IMG/VR virus record: IMGVR_UViG_3300017951_000125
Span: 1-24,422 of that record
DNA: 24,422 bases
DNA from: a virus
Direction: 5' to 3' (one strand)
Shown here one piece after another: positions 1 through 9,026 of the stretch; positions within the stretch are counted from its first letter, which is position 1; each line of letters opens with the position of its first letter. The notes beneath the pieces were generated by a model. It had not been told where the DNA came from. It made no database searches and saw nothing but the letters and a program-made list of their open reading frames with translations. The translations under genes were made by a program, and so were the position numbers.

Positions 1-1
1 G

Positions 2-3000
2 AAAGATGAGGACGGGCGAACGCTTGCCAGCGTTGACCTAGTGCATCAGACACTCCGCACGATTGAATACTTCAAGCCCAATATCTGGGCAGTAGAGAAT
101 CCCGTTGGTCGCATCGAAAAGATGGGCGGTCTTCCTCCCTGGCGCTTATCGTTTGACCCCTTCCACTTCGGTGAAGATTACACAAAGAAGACTTTGCAAT
201 GGGGCCGATTTAACGCGGACCTACCTATTGCTCCTACAGAGCCAACAATGGGCTCTAAGATGCACAGCCAGTACGGCGGCAAGTCACTCGCAACAAAGAA
301 TGCCAGAAGCGAAACTCCAGAGGGTTTTGCCTATGCGTTTTTTGAGGCCAACAATGCAGTAGACAACCCGATTATGGCCGTGGGGAACAAGTACGACATG
401 ATGGATGCGCGAGTTATCCAGAACGCGCTTGATGAGGGGTTCACTGAGCAGGACATCTCTGAGGTTGTTGACGATCCTTACTATATGGAGCAGGACTTCG
501 AGGCCGCAGATCGCGCCCTGGCTAACGCTATTAACGAGCCTACAGCCGAAGGTGTTGACGTTGACGAAGGATTTACGCTCCAGTCATACACAGAGCAGGA
601 TATCCAGAACATTGAGTCCCGCGATATTGAGGCTCTTGAGAGAGAGGCGCAGATAGACAGAGAGCGCGAAAACTTCACCCTTGATTCGCGCAGGGAGTCT
701 ATTGCTGGAACTAACGACCCACTTCAAAGGCCCCAAGGCACCGACTTGTTTGGATTCTCGGATGTGCAGCAAGAGGCTCGCCGTGATTATGGGTTCGAAG
801 AAGAGCGCACTCGCCTCACGTCTGTCCTTAATGGAAAGGAAGATCAGGAGGTTGACAGACTTCTCAGAGACGCCGGACTCCAGGTCTCTGGTAGCAAGCA
901 GGAGAAGATTGAGCGCATAGTATCCAGCCTTGAAGCTAAGTTTGTAGTAGAGAGCGCAGGCTTTGAAAGCCAACAGCAGATTGAAGAGGCCGTGCGTAAT
1001 GGCGACATCGACGCTAGGGATATGGCGCGGTGGGCATCTGGCGTATCTACGTCACAGCAAAGCGTATCAACCCCTCAGTCTGCTACAGAGATGACTGGAT
1101 CATCCGCCAATATTGGGTTAGTTGTTCAATCCCTTTCGCGCATTACCGGCAGATCCATACCTTACCGCACAGACTCTGAGCAGGAAGCTTTTGAGTCGAG
1201 CCCAGAGCAGGTTCAGGCGAGAGACCGCCTTGAGGTGGAGCGCTCTCAGGCGCAATCCACAAAACAGAGTCAAGATGATTGGTTTGAGTCTAATCGAGTA
1301 GGGTTCGGCCTATGGTGGTCTGAGGCCTCTGAGCAGATGAGGGCTGATGTCCTCAGCAAGGCTAATGCTTTAGGTGATACAGAGCGAACAGCAAGCCGCA
1401 GAATTAAAGCCGCAAGGCCTTCAGCGCTTCCCAATGCCGCCACAAGAGCAATCATTGAATGGGGCGCTCGTACAGGCACAAGCTTTACTGACGGTGAGAT
1501 GAGTCAGAGCGATGACCCAGCGCTATTCCAGCGAGGGCGGGGCGCCACTAGAACTGCTATTGGAGACGAAAAATTCAATGCGGTCATTGATCGGGTCGTC
1601 GGTCGGGACGGGAATGCCCGTAATCGAGTAGACGTGCGGTCTTCGTCTAGTGAGCTTCCTCAAGAAATCATTGAGTCTGCTAGGCAGCAGGGCGTAGATC
1701 CAGCTTCTATTAACGCGGTTTACCATAGGGGCAGAGTTTATCTGGTCAAGGATAAGCTTACCACAGAGTCGCAAGTGGAGGAGGCGCTCCTGCACGAGGG
1801 AACTCACGGCGGCATAGACGCGATGTACAAAGACGAGGGTGTTAAGAAGGCACTCAACCGTATGTGGGCGGCTATGGGCGGCAGAAAGGGCTTTGATAAG
1901 CTATCACGCGAGCTTGGCATTGAGGAAAACATACGGCCATACCTAGAGGGATCTAGTCTCGATGAAGACGTGCGGAATGCCGTATTGGTCAATGAGATGC
2001 TGGCATATACCGGCCAGCAGGGGTCGAAGAAGCTGCGCCAGCGCACTCGCGAAGTTATTGGCGCCATCCGAGAGTGGTTGCGTAACAACACATTCCTGAG
2101 ACTCTCTCGCATGAGGGCCAGCGATATTTCGTTGATTGCCAAGAGAGCAAGAGACAACTTCATAAACAACCGCGCTAATGCAGAATCTGGAGCGCCGTCA
2201 TTTATTGTTGGCGAGCGAGAGCGAGCGGCGGTTGAGGACGGTCTTTACTCCAACGCAGAGCAAGTGCTTCTCGATGAAGGCGGCAAGATATTTAAGGCCT
2301 CCAATAAGAATCCAGAAGCTCGCGTACTGGGACCGCAGATTTATTCATTCCTCAAGGCTCGAGGGCTCAAGTCTGACGAGGATCGCTACACTGGCCTCGA
2401 AGAGTTTCTTACAAGTGATCCAAAGCAACGGTTTACCCGCGATGAGGTGATTCAGCATCTGCGAGAAGAGGCGGTCATGCTTGAGGAGGTTTATAGCAGC
2501 CGAGAATCAGGGGCTATTACGGAAGAGGATCTTGAGTGGGGCGATTCAGTGCCAGACACGAATCAAGCCAACTACGAATACCTTTGGGAGGATATGGCAG
2601 ATAACCTGGCTAATGGGTATTACGATAATTACGGTACTGGAAAAGCCGTAGAAAAAGCGATATTTGACGATTCTGACAGAGCCATCGACATTGCCGTTGG
2701 CGCTTTGGACCTGAGCGATGAGCAACAATCACGCTTGAGCGACAGGTACACCTCAGATGACAAGATGCGTTATCTCCTGCAAGAGTTCGGCAATGACGCC
2801 GTATACAGCGCCGTTAAGGAGGAGATGTACGACGAGATCGACGAGAATATGTGGCAGATAGCCGAAGATATATATCTCGAAAATCCATACACAAACACCG
2901 AATTAGACACCGAGCTTGCGAGTGTAAACTACGTCACCATTTCTGGTAACGACGAAATAGGTTACAGCACAAGAATTGGGTATGCAGCCAGATCCCCTGA

Positions 3001-6000
3001 TGTGCTGGAAGACGGGGTTTACTCTCTCGAAGAGGCGAAAGTTCAGGCTCAGCAGTATCTTCTAGAGCAAGGCTATCTTGAGTTTGAAGATGGAGAGACA
3101 GAGGTATATCAATACTTCAACGATCTGCAAAACGAGACCTGGGATCAGTACCGCGAAATTCGCATGACGACTGATGGCAAGTGGGGCACTTACCCTCGCT
3201 ACAGAGGCCACTTCCCTGAAGACAATGTTCTTTACAACGTCATTTCCACGGATAGAAAAACCGACCTTGGGGATACGTTTGTCATCGAAGAGATGCAGTC
3301 TGACTGGCACTCTCAGATAAGAAAGGCAGGACGCACTCAAGATGCAGAACGTCTCGCGCAAGTAAGAAGAGATCGGAACGAAGCCGATGACAAGGAAAGG
3401 GCGCTTTTCGATGAGCGGAGCGAGATCGAAGAGGATATACAAGAGCCTTCTATTGAAGAGTTTAAAATAATTCGAAACGCATTCAGGAGGATTGACCCCT
3501 ACCTGACAGAGTTCGGCAGAGAGGCTCTGTTCAATGAAAGCACACCTGGCTCCACTGCGATAACAGCAGACATACTTGATGTTGATAAAGTGCGTTCAGG
3601 CGCCAGCGGCTACGAGAATTTCGATGACTCCTATGTAATTCAGGATTTCTTACGGAACAACCGAACAGGTCTAAAAGATTACGGTGAAGCTGCACAACTT
3701 GTTGCTGGTTATGGAATTGAAGATAAAGCTCGAGCGCTTTCTGATAAAACTTATGAGTACGATGTCGCATCAGCAAGAAGAGAAGCGCTAAGAAAAGAGG
3801 AGAGAAACGAAGAGGCCGCTCCCCCTGACTCTCCATTCCGCGATGACCGCTACCTTGAGCTTGCTGTAAAGCGAAGCATCATTACCGCTATTGAGGAAGG
3901 CAAGACGGCGCTCGCTTGGTCTCAGGCTGATCGTGTGCAGGCTCGTTGGTCTGAGAGATTTGATTACGAAGCGCAGTACAACCGCAAGATACCTAAGATC
4001 GTTCAGAAGATTACAGGGCAAAAGCCTGTTCGCCTCGATGTAAACGGCAATGAAATGTTCACTGTGTTTGATGACAACGGTGAATTTTGGGCGGTGCCGC
4101 TCACCGACGAGCTGAAGCAAAAGGTTACTTTTGAAGGGCTTCCAATGTACCAGCTTGACCCAGAAGCCGGTCGCGTCTACCCGAAGATCCCTGTAGAAGA
4201 ATCAATGGCTGACTTCTACATTCGGAAGTTGCAGGATAAGTTTGTTCCAATAAAGCGTGTTATTCAGTCGATCGAAGAGCAGACTGGTCGTCCGATTGCT
4301 AGGCAGCAGAATACATATCGGGTCGAAGAGGCCTTCTACAACAAAACAGAAGAGGACTTAAGGCAGGTAGAAATAAGGCTTGTCAAACCGCTTATTAACA
4401 CCCTTGATTCAACAAACATATCAATCGCGCAGTTAGATGAGTACGTTTACGCTCGGCACGCCGAAGAGCGCAACAGAGAGATGGCTGCGATAAACCCCGC
4501 ATTGCCTGACGGCGGATCGGGCATGATGAATGCTGAAGCAAAAGAAATACTTGATAAGGTGGCAAAGTCTGGAAAGCAATCAGATTACGATAACCTAGCG
4601 AATCAAGTCTACGCGATCATAGAGCTCACTCTGGAGTTGCAGCTTGCTGGCGGCTTGATATCTGAAGAGACCAATAGCTCTTGGCGTGATGGATACGACT
4701 ACTATGTGCCGCTTAAAGGCTTTGCTGTCGATGAGAAAGATAGCAACGGGAACGCAATACCAAGAACTGGGAAAGGGTTTCAGGTTACAGGGCCGGAAAG
4801 TTTCCGCGCTATGGGCAGATCGTCACGAGCGGCAAGCCCAACAATTCAAGCTATTTCGGACTTAACAGAAAAGATAATTAGAAATCGAAAGAACGAGGTT
4901 GGCCAGTCATTCCTGGCTTTGGTCGAGCAATACCCTGACCCAGAGGTATGGCAGGTATTTACAGCGCAAAATCCTGATACAAAACGGCGATTTAAGAATG
5001 GCAAGGTAGACGCTGGCTCCCGAATGACTGAGCTTGAGATGGCGCAAAGCGATGATTACTTTGGGGTCAAGCGCGACGGCGTTGGTTACTACATCAAGAT
5101 TGCAGACAAGCGCATTATAAACGCGATGAAGAACGTCGGACCCGATCAGTTAGATGGTGTCACTAAATATATTCGGCCGATAACTCGATATCTAGCCTCG
5201 ATCAACACAGCCTATAACCCTCAGTTTGCCTTTACCAACTTCGCAAGGGATATTCAGACTGCGGTTATGAATATTGCTGCGGAAGGCTCTATGGAGGGCG
5301 GACTGATTGAGGGAGAAAAGATTGCTGCAAAGGCCGCTGCTAACGTCAAAAAAGCAATTTTTGCGATTGAGTCCGCAATCAGAGAGGATGCTGTCAACGA
5401 TGACAAAGATCCAGAGGCCTCTGAATATCGCAGATATTATCAAGAGTTTTTGAATGATGGCGCGAAGACAGGATATTTCGATTCTCCAGATGTGGACAAA
5501 ATAGCCAAGAACATAGAGTCTCAACTGAGAAGCTCGCAGCCAGGCACTCTCAACAAGTTCAGAAGGGGCGCTGTCCAGATTGGAAAGTTTGTTGAAAGGT
5601 GGAACTCTGCCATCGAAAACGGCGTCCGGCTTTCCACTTATGTAGAGGCAAGGAAAGCGGGTGTTGATCGAGACTTGGCTGCATCAATGGCAAAAAACCT
5701 AACCGTCAACTTTAACCGTAAGGGTGAGGTCGGCAACAAGTTGAACGCTTGGTATATGTTCTTTAACCCAGCAGTACAGGGAACCGCCAATTTCTTACGA
5801 ACGCTGAGTCCAATACAAGTCAACAGCCAAGGAAATCTAAGGCTTCAGAAGAAAATGAATCTGGCACAAAAGATTGCCGGTGGAATTACTGCCTCAACTA
5901 TTGGTTATGCCTCTTTTATGAGGGAGTTTGGTGGTGAGGATGATGACGGCGAAGCATATTGGGACAAGATTCCTTCTTCGATCAGGGAAAGGAATCTTGT

Positions 6001-6967
6001 TATCCTAAAGCCAGGCTCAACAAAGTTAGACTCGCAAGGAAACCTTGATGAAGGGTCATACTACAAGTGGCCGCTACCTTACGGATACAACTTCTTCTAC
6101 AACATTGGAGACGCAATTGAAGGAGCGCTTAAGGGGTCTCGTAGAAGAAAAGAAAAAATACTCGGAGACCTAGTTGCAAGCTTCTTAACTTCGTTTGCCC
6201 CACTGAGCGCTCGTAGTGGCGAAAATTTATCGGAAGATATTTTGCTTACCGGATCGCCAAGCTTCTTAGTACCCGTAACGGAGATTGCTATTAACCAAAA
6301 CTTTTTTGGCAACAAGATTTACCCTGAGAACTTCCCTGCGGGAGCCCAGAAGGCAGACGCCTATCTTTACTACCCATCAACAAAAGAGGGCTTTAAGCAG
6401 GTAGCTCAGTTTTTGAATGACGTTATTGGCGGCGGATCTCAGTACAGATCTGGCGAGTTTATGGGCATTTCTACAGACGTTAGCCCAGAAACATTAGAGG
6501 CGGTTATTGAGTATGCTGGTGGCGGCTTGTTGCGGACTGCCACTGGAGCAGTTGATACGGTAGCCAGGGCGGGAACAGGGCGAAAGCTTGAGCTTTCTAA
6601 TATCCCCTTTGCTCGTATCTTTGTTGGTGCGGATAGCTCAGATTACTCAGATATAGACACCTTCTATAAGCGGCGACAAGAAATCATTAATGCTCGCAAG
6701 GAGTACAAGGATTCTATGACTCCTGAAGAGAGAGATGCTAGTGATTTAGGGTTTAAAGGAGTACGCACTCTTTATCCAAGAATGAACAACACGTATAACC
6801 AGCTCAAGCGAATCAGGGATAGGGAGATGAGTATAAGGGATCGCGATGACATTAGCCCTGCCGAGAAAGAGGAGATGCTAGACGATCTGCGAGAGCAAAA
6901 AGATGACTATGTTGATCGGTTCAATCTGTACTATGACCAACATATCGAGCGAATGTCGGTCCAATAA
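2..6967 (+). CDS. Giant polyvalent protein, fused to a C5-methyltransferase-like domain (5' end outside window)
   Basis: This is a partial gene: the frame is open from base 2, so the GTG at 41 is not the real start. Residue numbers below count from that GTG. Residues 1-105 resemble the C-terminal part of a C5-cytosine methyltransferase (WAVENPVGR at ~16-24, YTKKTLQWGRF at ~47-57, and a C-terminal block ending TPEGFAYAFFEAN). Next come a long charged, Gln-rich linker, a SAP-like DNA-binding segment (~262-300), and a zincin-type motif HEGTH (H585, E586, H589). The EEMQSDWH (~1083) and ELAVKRSI (~1265) blocks are typical of polyvalent proteins, and the C-terminal third (YNPQFAFTNFARDIQ ~1725, MFFNPAVQGT ~1906) resembles the LPD38-type module. 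The end (~2206-2308) is charged and helical. Polyvalent proteins are thought to enter the host with phage DNA and counter defences or prepare the template. That role is inferred from the family. MTase motifs I and IV lie outside the window, so activity cannot be judged. Confidence 0.85.
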   Translation, partial: KDEDGRTLASVDLVHQTLRTIEYFKPNIWAVENPVGRIEKMGGLPPWRLSFDPFHFGEDYTKKTLQWGRFNADLPIAPTEPTMGSKMHSQYGGKSLATKNARSETPEGFAYAFFEANNAVDNPIMAVGNKYDMMDARVIQNALDEGFTEQDISEVVDDPYYMEQDFEAADRALANAINEPTAEGVDVDEGFTLQSYTEQDIQNIESRDIEALEREAQIDRERENFTLDSRRESIAGTNDPLQRPQGTDLFGFSDVQQEARRDYGFEEERTRLTSVLNGKEDQEVDRLLRDAGLQVSGSKQEKIERIVSSLEAKFVVESAGFESQQQIEEAVRNGDIDARDMARWASGVSTSQQSVSTPQSATEMTGSSANIGLVVQSLSRITGRSIPYRTDSEQEAFESSPEQVQARDRLEVERSQAQSTKQSQDDWFESNRVGFGLWWSEASEQMRADVLSKANALGDTERTASRRIKAARPSALPNAATRAIIEWGARTGTSFTDGEMSQSDDPALFQRGRGATRTAIGDEKFNAVIDRVVGRDGNARNRVDVRSSSSELPQEIIESARQQGVDPASINAVYHRGRVYLVKDKLTTESQVEEALLHEGTHGGIDAMYKDEGVKKALNRMWAAMGGRKGFDKLSRELGIEENIRPYLEGSSLDEDVRNAVLVNEMLAYTGQQGSKKLRQRTREVIGAIREWLRNNTFLRLSRMRASDISLIAKRARDNFINNRANAESGAPSFIVGERERAAVEDGLYSNAEQVLLDEGGKIFKASNKNPEARVLGPQIYSFLKARGLKSDEDRYTGLEEFLTSDPKQRFTRDEVIQHLREEAVMLEEVYSSRESGAITEEDLEWGDSVPDTNQANYEYLWEDMADNLANGYYDNYGTGKAVEKAIFDDSDRAIDIAVGALDLSDEQQSRLSDRYTSDDKMRYLLQEFGNDAVYSAVKEEMYDEIDENMWQIAEDIYLENPYTNTELDTELASVNYVTISGNDEIGYSTRIGYAARSPDVLEDGVYSLEEAKVQAQQYLLEQGYLEFEDGETEVYQYFNDLQNETWDQYREIRMTTDGKWGTYPRYRGHFPEDNVLYNVISTDRKTDLGDTFVIEEMQSDWHSQIRKAGRTQDAERLAQVRRDRNEADDKERALFDERSEIEEDIQEPSIEEFKIIRNAFRRIDPYLTEFGREALFNESTPGSTAITADILDVDKVRSGASGYENFDDSYVIQDFLRNNRTGLKDYGEAAQLVAGYGIEDKARALSDKTYEYDVASARREALRKEERNEEAAPPDSPFRDDRYLELAVKRSIITAIEEGKTALAWSQADRVQARWSERFDYEAQYNRKIPKIVQKITGQKPVRLDVNGNEMFTVFDDNGEFWAVPLTDELKQKVTFEGLPMYQLDPEAGRVYPKIPVEESMADFYIRKLQDKFVPIKRVIQSIEEQTGRPIARQQNTYRVEEAFYNKTEEDLRQVEIRLVKPLINTLDSTNISIAQLDEYVYARHAEERNREMAAINPALPDGGSGMMNAEAKEILDKVAKSGKQSDYDNLANQVYAIIELTLELQLAGGLISEETNSSWRDGYDYYVPLKGFAVDEKDSNGNAIPRTGKGFQVTGPESFRAMGRSSRAASPTIQAISDLTEKIIRNRKNEVGQSFLALVEQYPDPEVWQVFTAQNPDTKRRFKNGKVDAGSRMTELEMAQSDDYFGVKRDGVGYYIKIADKRIINAMKNVGPDQLDGVTKYIRPITRYLASINTAYNPQFAFTNFARDIQTAVMNIAAEGSMEGGLIEGEKIAAKAAANVKKAIFAIESAIREDAVNDDKDPEASEYRRYYQEFLNDGAKTGYFDSPDVDKIAKNIESQLRSSQPGTLNKFRRGAVQIGKFVERWNSAIENGVRLSTYVEARKAGVDRDLAASMAKNLTVNFNRKGEVGNKLNAWYMFFNPAVQGTANFLRTLSPIQVNSQGNLRLQKKMNLAQKIAGGITASTIGYASFMREFGGEDDDGEAYWDKIPSSIRERNLVILKPGSTKLDSQGNLDEGSYYKWPLPYGYNFFYNIGDAIEGALKGSRRRKEKILGDLVASFLTSFAPLSARSGENLSEDILLTGSPSFLVPVTEIAINQNFFGNKIYPENFPAGAQKADAYLYYPSTKEGFKQVAQFLNDVIGGGSQYRSGEFMGISTDVSPETLEAVIEYAGGGLLRTATGAVDTVARAGTGRKLELSNIPFARIFVGADSSDYSDIDTFYKRRQEIINARKEYKDSMTPEERDASDLGFKGVRTLYPRMNNTYNQLKRIRDREMSIRDRDDISPAEKEEMLDDLREQKDDYVDRFNLYYDQHIERMSVQ

Positions 6968-7128
6968 TCTGGTCCAACTTTTATGATTTGCATTGTCCGT
7001 GGCGAAAGCGGAAGTGAGTAGCTACGGGCATTGCAGTGCACTACAGGGCACCCGAACGCAGGTTCGAGTCCTGTCGGGCGCTCCATTTAAATCAATGAAT
7101 TGTGGGGTCTTGGTCCAACTCCGGTCCA
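6958..7128. repeat. Paired GGTCCA repeats flanking the attP core (candidate integrase arm sites)
   Basis: GGTCCA occurs at 6958, 6971, 7112 and 7123. That is two direct copies left of the tRNA-like core (13 bp apart) and two right of it (11 bp apart). The inner pair is extended to ten identical bases, TGGTCCAACT, at 6970-6979 and 7111-7120. Spacing near one helical turn and symmetric placement are what arm-type integrase sites show in lambda-type attP regions. The outer copies lie inside the 3' ends of the adjoining genes. Binding is inferred. Confidence 0.5.
7057..7085 (+). other. attP: Presumed attP core: 3' end of a tRNA-Arg-like gene
   Basis: The segment folds as the 3' end of a tRNA: T-stem GCAGG/CCTGT around a TTCGAGT loop, then a seven-base acceptor strand CGGGCGC, a T discriminator and CCA (7083-7085). 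The matching 5' half (an acceptor strand GCGCCCG about 75 bases upstream, a D-arm and an anticodon arm) is absent, so this is not a functional tRNA gene. The acceptor and T-arm resemble proteobacterial tRNA-Arg genes whose 5' acceptor is GCGCCCG. It lies between the polyvalent gene and the integrase operon, the usual place for an attP that rebuilds the tRNA 3' end on integration. The exact core limits cannot be set without the host attB. Confidence 0.8.
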
Positions 7129-7349
7129 TCTTCGGCTTCTACTTCGAAGCCAAAGCCTCGATCTTCACAGCCTTGATGCCAGGCTGGCTCCTCGTCAATA
7201 AGGAGCCAGTTTAATTCGTCGTCCGTCAAATTTTTGGCGGCTATCTCCAGTGGAGTTCCACTCATCCAGTCGTAGAGCTGAGCTGAGTTTATTGGTATTT
7301 CCCTTCCCTCATAGTCTCCGCACTTCTGGCAAAACCTTACTATCTTCAC
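7092..7349 (-). CDS. Small acidic Cys-containing protein downstream of integrase
   Basis: An 85-residue protein starting at a GTG that overlaps the integrase stop (GTGA), with an AAGGGGG Shine-Dalgarno upstream. The N-terminus carries a zinc-ribbon-like knuckle (FCQKCG at residues 6-11) and there is one later Cys, too few for an obvious complete zinc site. The C-terminal half is acidic and rich in Trp, Glu and Asp. I do not recognise the family. It is the last gene of the leftward operon, and its 3' end runs into the right arm of attP. In the integrated state it would therefore lie next to one att junction. Confidence 0.7.
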   Translation of the reverse strand: MKIVRFCQKCGDYEGREIPINSAQLYDWMSGTPLEIAAKNLTDDELNWLLIDEEPAWHQGCEDRGFGFEVEAEDGPELDQDPTIH

Positions 7350-8371
7350 GCTATCCCCCTTAGTATGTTCTTTTGCTCCCTATCCTTAACGCCGTCGATC
7401 CACTCTGCGTAAACATTTAAAAACATCTGAATCGAGTGCCCCAGTTGTCGAGCTGCAAACGCTGGCTCCACTCCAGCCATAAGCATTTCGGATGCTCTTG
7501 TATGCCTACAAGTGTATGGCCTCCGGTAAGTAATGCGAGCTTTTTTTAGCGCACTGTGCCACGCCCTTCTAAACTTATCGTCATCCCTGTGGTGACTTCC
7601 TTTTTGCGTTTGGAATATAAACCCTCCCCTAAACCTATTTGCACTCCCTGAAAGCTCCTTGTGAAGCCCAGGAGACACGAACACTGATCTGGCGGAGTAA
7701 GTCTTCAGGCTGCCAATTCGTCGCCTAACAATGGATCTGGTGACGTTTATGGTATCGCCGGACCAATCCTCCCACTTCAAACCAAGGATCTCTCCTGTCC
7801 TCATGCCTGTATCAAACGCAATCAAATAGAACAGGTGGCAGTCTCCGCTCAATCGAGCAAGTATCTTTTCCTTTTCTTGGGGGGTGAACCTAATGACCGG
7901 CGGCTTCTGGTGACGGCGAATCTTTACTGCGTCTACAGGGTTGACGTCAGCCAGCTCCTCTTCGATTGCAAGCTCAAAAACTCCCCTTAACGGTATAAGG
8001 GCATTCCGCTTTGTCTTGCCGGTAACGTCATAGTCTTTAAGTATCTGCCGTATAACCGCAGGCTTGATCGTGTGAATGGGTTTTGTTGCGAGCCCTGGCA
8101 TCCACACATTGTTTAAGTCGTTCCGATAGACAATGTAGGTTGAATGCTTGATGTCTACTTGATTCAGGTATTGCTGGGCTACCTCACCAAAGGTGGCGGA
8201 TTGAGGTGAGCTGCCAGACTTTAGCTGGTCAACCCACTCCTCTCTTTCTTTTATGGCCTTCCTCAGACCAGCTTGAGTATCGGGGTAGTCGAGCGTGAGG
8301 GTGTGCGCTTTACCTTGGACTGTGACTCGTAGTTGCCATTTGTCTCGCCAGCGCCTGATGCCCTTAGCCAC
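7346..8371 (-). CDS. int: Tyrosine-family site-specific integrase
   Basis: This 341-residue tyrosine recombinase would join phage attP to the host tRNA site. Residues 1-50 (KGIRRWRDKWQLRVTVQGK) look like an arm-DNA-binding domain. Residues ~58-150 form the SAM-like core-binding domain, and ~160-335 the catalytic domain. Visible catalytic residues are R191 (RTGEILGLKW), K223 (SLKTYS), R289 in YTCRHT (with Y in place of the usual first His of HxxR, a common phage variant), H312 in LGHS, and the nucleophile Y321 (NVYAEW). The start is a GTG preceded by GGGAG. The N-terminal 109 bases overlap the excisionase gene, but the N-terminal motif supports this start. The attP lies just beyond its 3' side. 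Confidence 0.95.
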   Translation of the reverse strand: MAKGIRRWRDKWQLRVTVQGKAHTLTLDYPDTQAGLRKAIKEREEWVDQLKSGSSPQSATFGEVAQQYLNQVDIKHSTYIVYRNDLNNVWMPGLATKPIHTIKPAVIRQILKDYDVTGKTKRNALIPLRGVFELAIEEELADVNPVDAVKIRRHQKPPVIRFTPQEKEKILARLSGDCHLFYLIAFDTGMRTGEILGLKWEDWSGDTINVTRSIVRRRIGSLKTYSARSVFVSPGLHKELSGSANRFRGGFIFQTQKGSHHRDDDKFRRAWHSALKKARITYRRPYTCRHTRASEMLMAGVEPAFAARQLGHSIQMFLNVYAEWIDGVKDREQKNILRGIA

Positions 8372-8514
8372 TTATCCATCTCCCTTGAGTCAACGTAGGT
8401 TGATCTGCCATTAACAAAGTAGTGCTGCCCTTTGACAAGCTTCTTCTTCCATCCTCTGAAGGTTGTCTTGGGAGTGCCTGTCACATAAAGCCACTTATCC
8501 AGATGAATCAGCAT
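8263..8514 (-). CDS. xis: Excisionase-like winged-helix protein
   Basis: An 83-residue protein with the excisionase layout: an N-terminal helical segment (LYVTGTPKTTFRGWKKKL), a basic turn, and a wing (GQHYFVNGRSTYVDSREMDKWL). Xis proteins bend attP DNA and direct the integrase towards excision. The start at 8514 has an AGGGAG site. The gene overlaps the integrase gene by 109 bases in another frame, much more than the four-base overlaps elsewhere in this operon, so their expression is probably linked. The last ~30 residues, entirely within the overlap, are low in complexity and may be dispensable. The functional name rests on fold pattern and position. Confidence 0.75.
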   Translation of the reverse strand: MLIHLDKWLYVTGTPKTTFRGWKKKLVKGQHYFVNGRSTYVDSREMDKWLRASGAGETNGNYESQSKVKRTPSRSTTPILKLV

Positions 8515-8731
8515 AAAACGGCTCCCTGGTTAGTGGTCGCTCTTTGCAAGACTTTGCCCAGTCAGGGCGCTTGAACGCGACTGGCTCACACTTGCCAGCC
8601 GCATACCAAATTCCCTCGCCCAGTCGGGCGTGTGGTTTTTTCTCGAAGTAGACCAAAACACCGTCTGAGTTTTGTGCAACGTACCTCGCCCAGTTTGGGG
8701 CCCTTCTCCAAATGTCAGGTTCGTGAATCAT
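8495..8731 (-). CDS. Small aromatic-rich phage protein of unknown function
   Basis: A 78-residue protein with a strong GGAGGA site five bases before the ATG. The pattern APNWARYVAQNSDGVLVYFE, then KPH and GIWYAAG, is of a type seen in many short phage proteins of unknown role, with a conserved PxWAxY start and alternating aromatic strands suggesting a small beta fold. A second similar block (RPDWAKSC) occurs near the C-terminus. It overlaps xis by 20 bases and the upstream DUF3310-like gene by 17 bases, so it belongs to the operon. No function can be assigned. Confidence 0.7.
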   Translation of the reverse strand: MIHEPDIWRRAPNWARYVAQNSDGVLVYFEKKPHARLGEGIWYAAGKCEPVAFKRPDWAKSCKERPLTREPFYADSSG

Positions 8732-9026
8732 TATGGTCCTCCAGTATTTGCATTAGCGCCTCGATGTGAAATCGAGATTTCTTCAAATCCTGCAAAGGAT
8801 TGCCTTTCCGGTAAGCCCTGAGCAGGTATTTGATAGCATTACCATAGTCGCAGGCAGGCAAGCCAGAGAGGTTTTCGCAAAGCTCCTCCTGAATATCTCT
8901 GACTTCAATCCCTGCCACCTTGTAGTGGTAAGGCGAAGTGACTGGGTTGTCATCCATTTCGGCCCTAACCTTCTTGCGAGCTTGACGTTGGCTTTCTCTA
9001 GCCAGCTCCAGTCTAGCTTTACTCAT
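8715..9026 (-). CDS. DUF3310-family phage protein
   Basis: A 103-residue protein. After a basic helical N-terminus comes the DUF3310 signature: NPVTSPYHY, GIEVRDI, and ACDYGNAIKYLLRAYRKGNP followed by LQDLKKSRFHIEAL. The family is widespread in phages and is sometimes labelled nucleotide-kinase-like, but its biochemical role is not established. The ATG at 9026 was chosen because it forms an ATGA overlap with the upstream stop and has AAGGGA seven bases before it. A TTG at 9047 would add seven residues and has less support. Confidence 0.85.
   Translation of the reverse strand: MSKARLELARESQRQARKKVRAEMDDNPVTSPYHYKVAGIEVRDIQEELCENLSGLPACDYGNAIKYLLRAYRKGNPLQDLKKSRFHIEALMQILEDHNDSRT

Noticed and set aside
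3788-4120. Reverse-strand ORFs within the giant gene (several of 60-130 residues)
   Set aside because: The plus-strand frame has recognisable conserved domains throughout; the reverse frames show none and lack ribosome sites.
7007-7085. Full tRNA gene ending at the CCA at 7085
   Set aside because: Only the T-arm and 3' acceptor strand are present; no complementary 5' acceptor, D-arm or anticodon arm can be formed in the preceding 50 bases.
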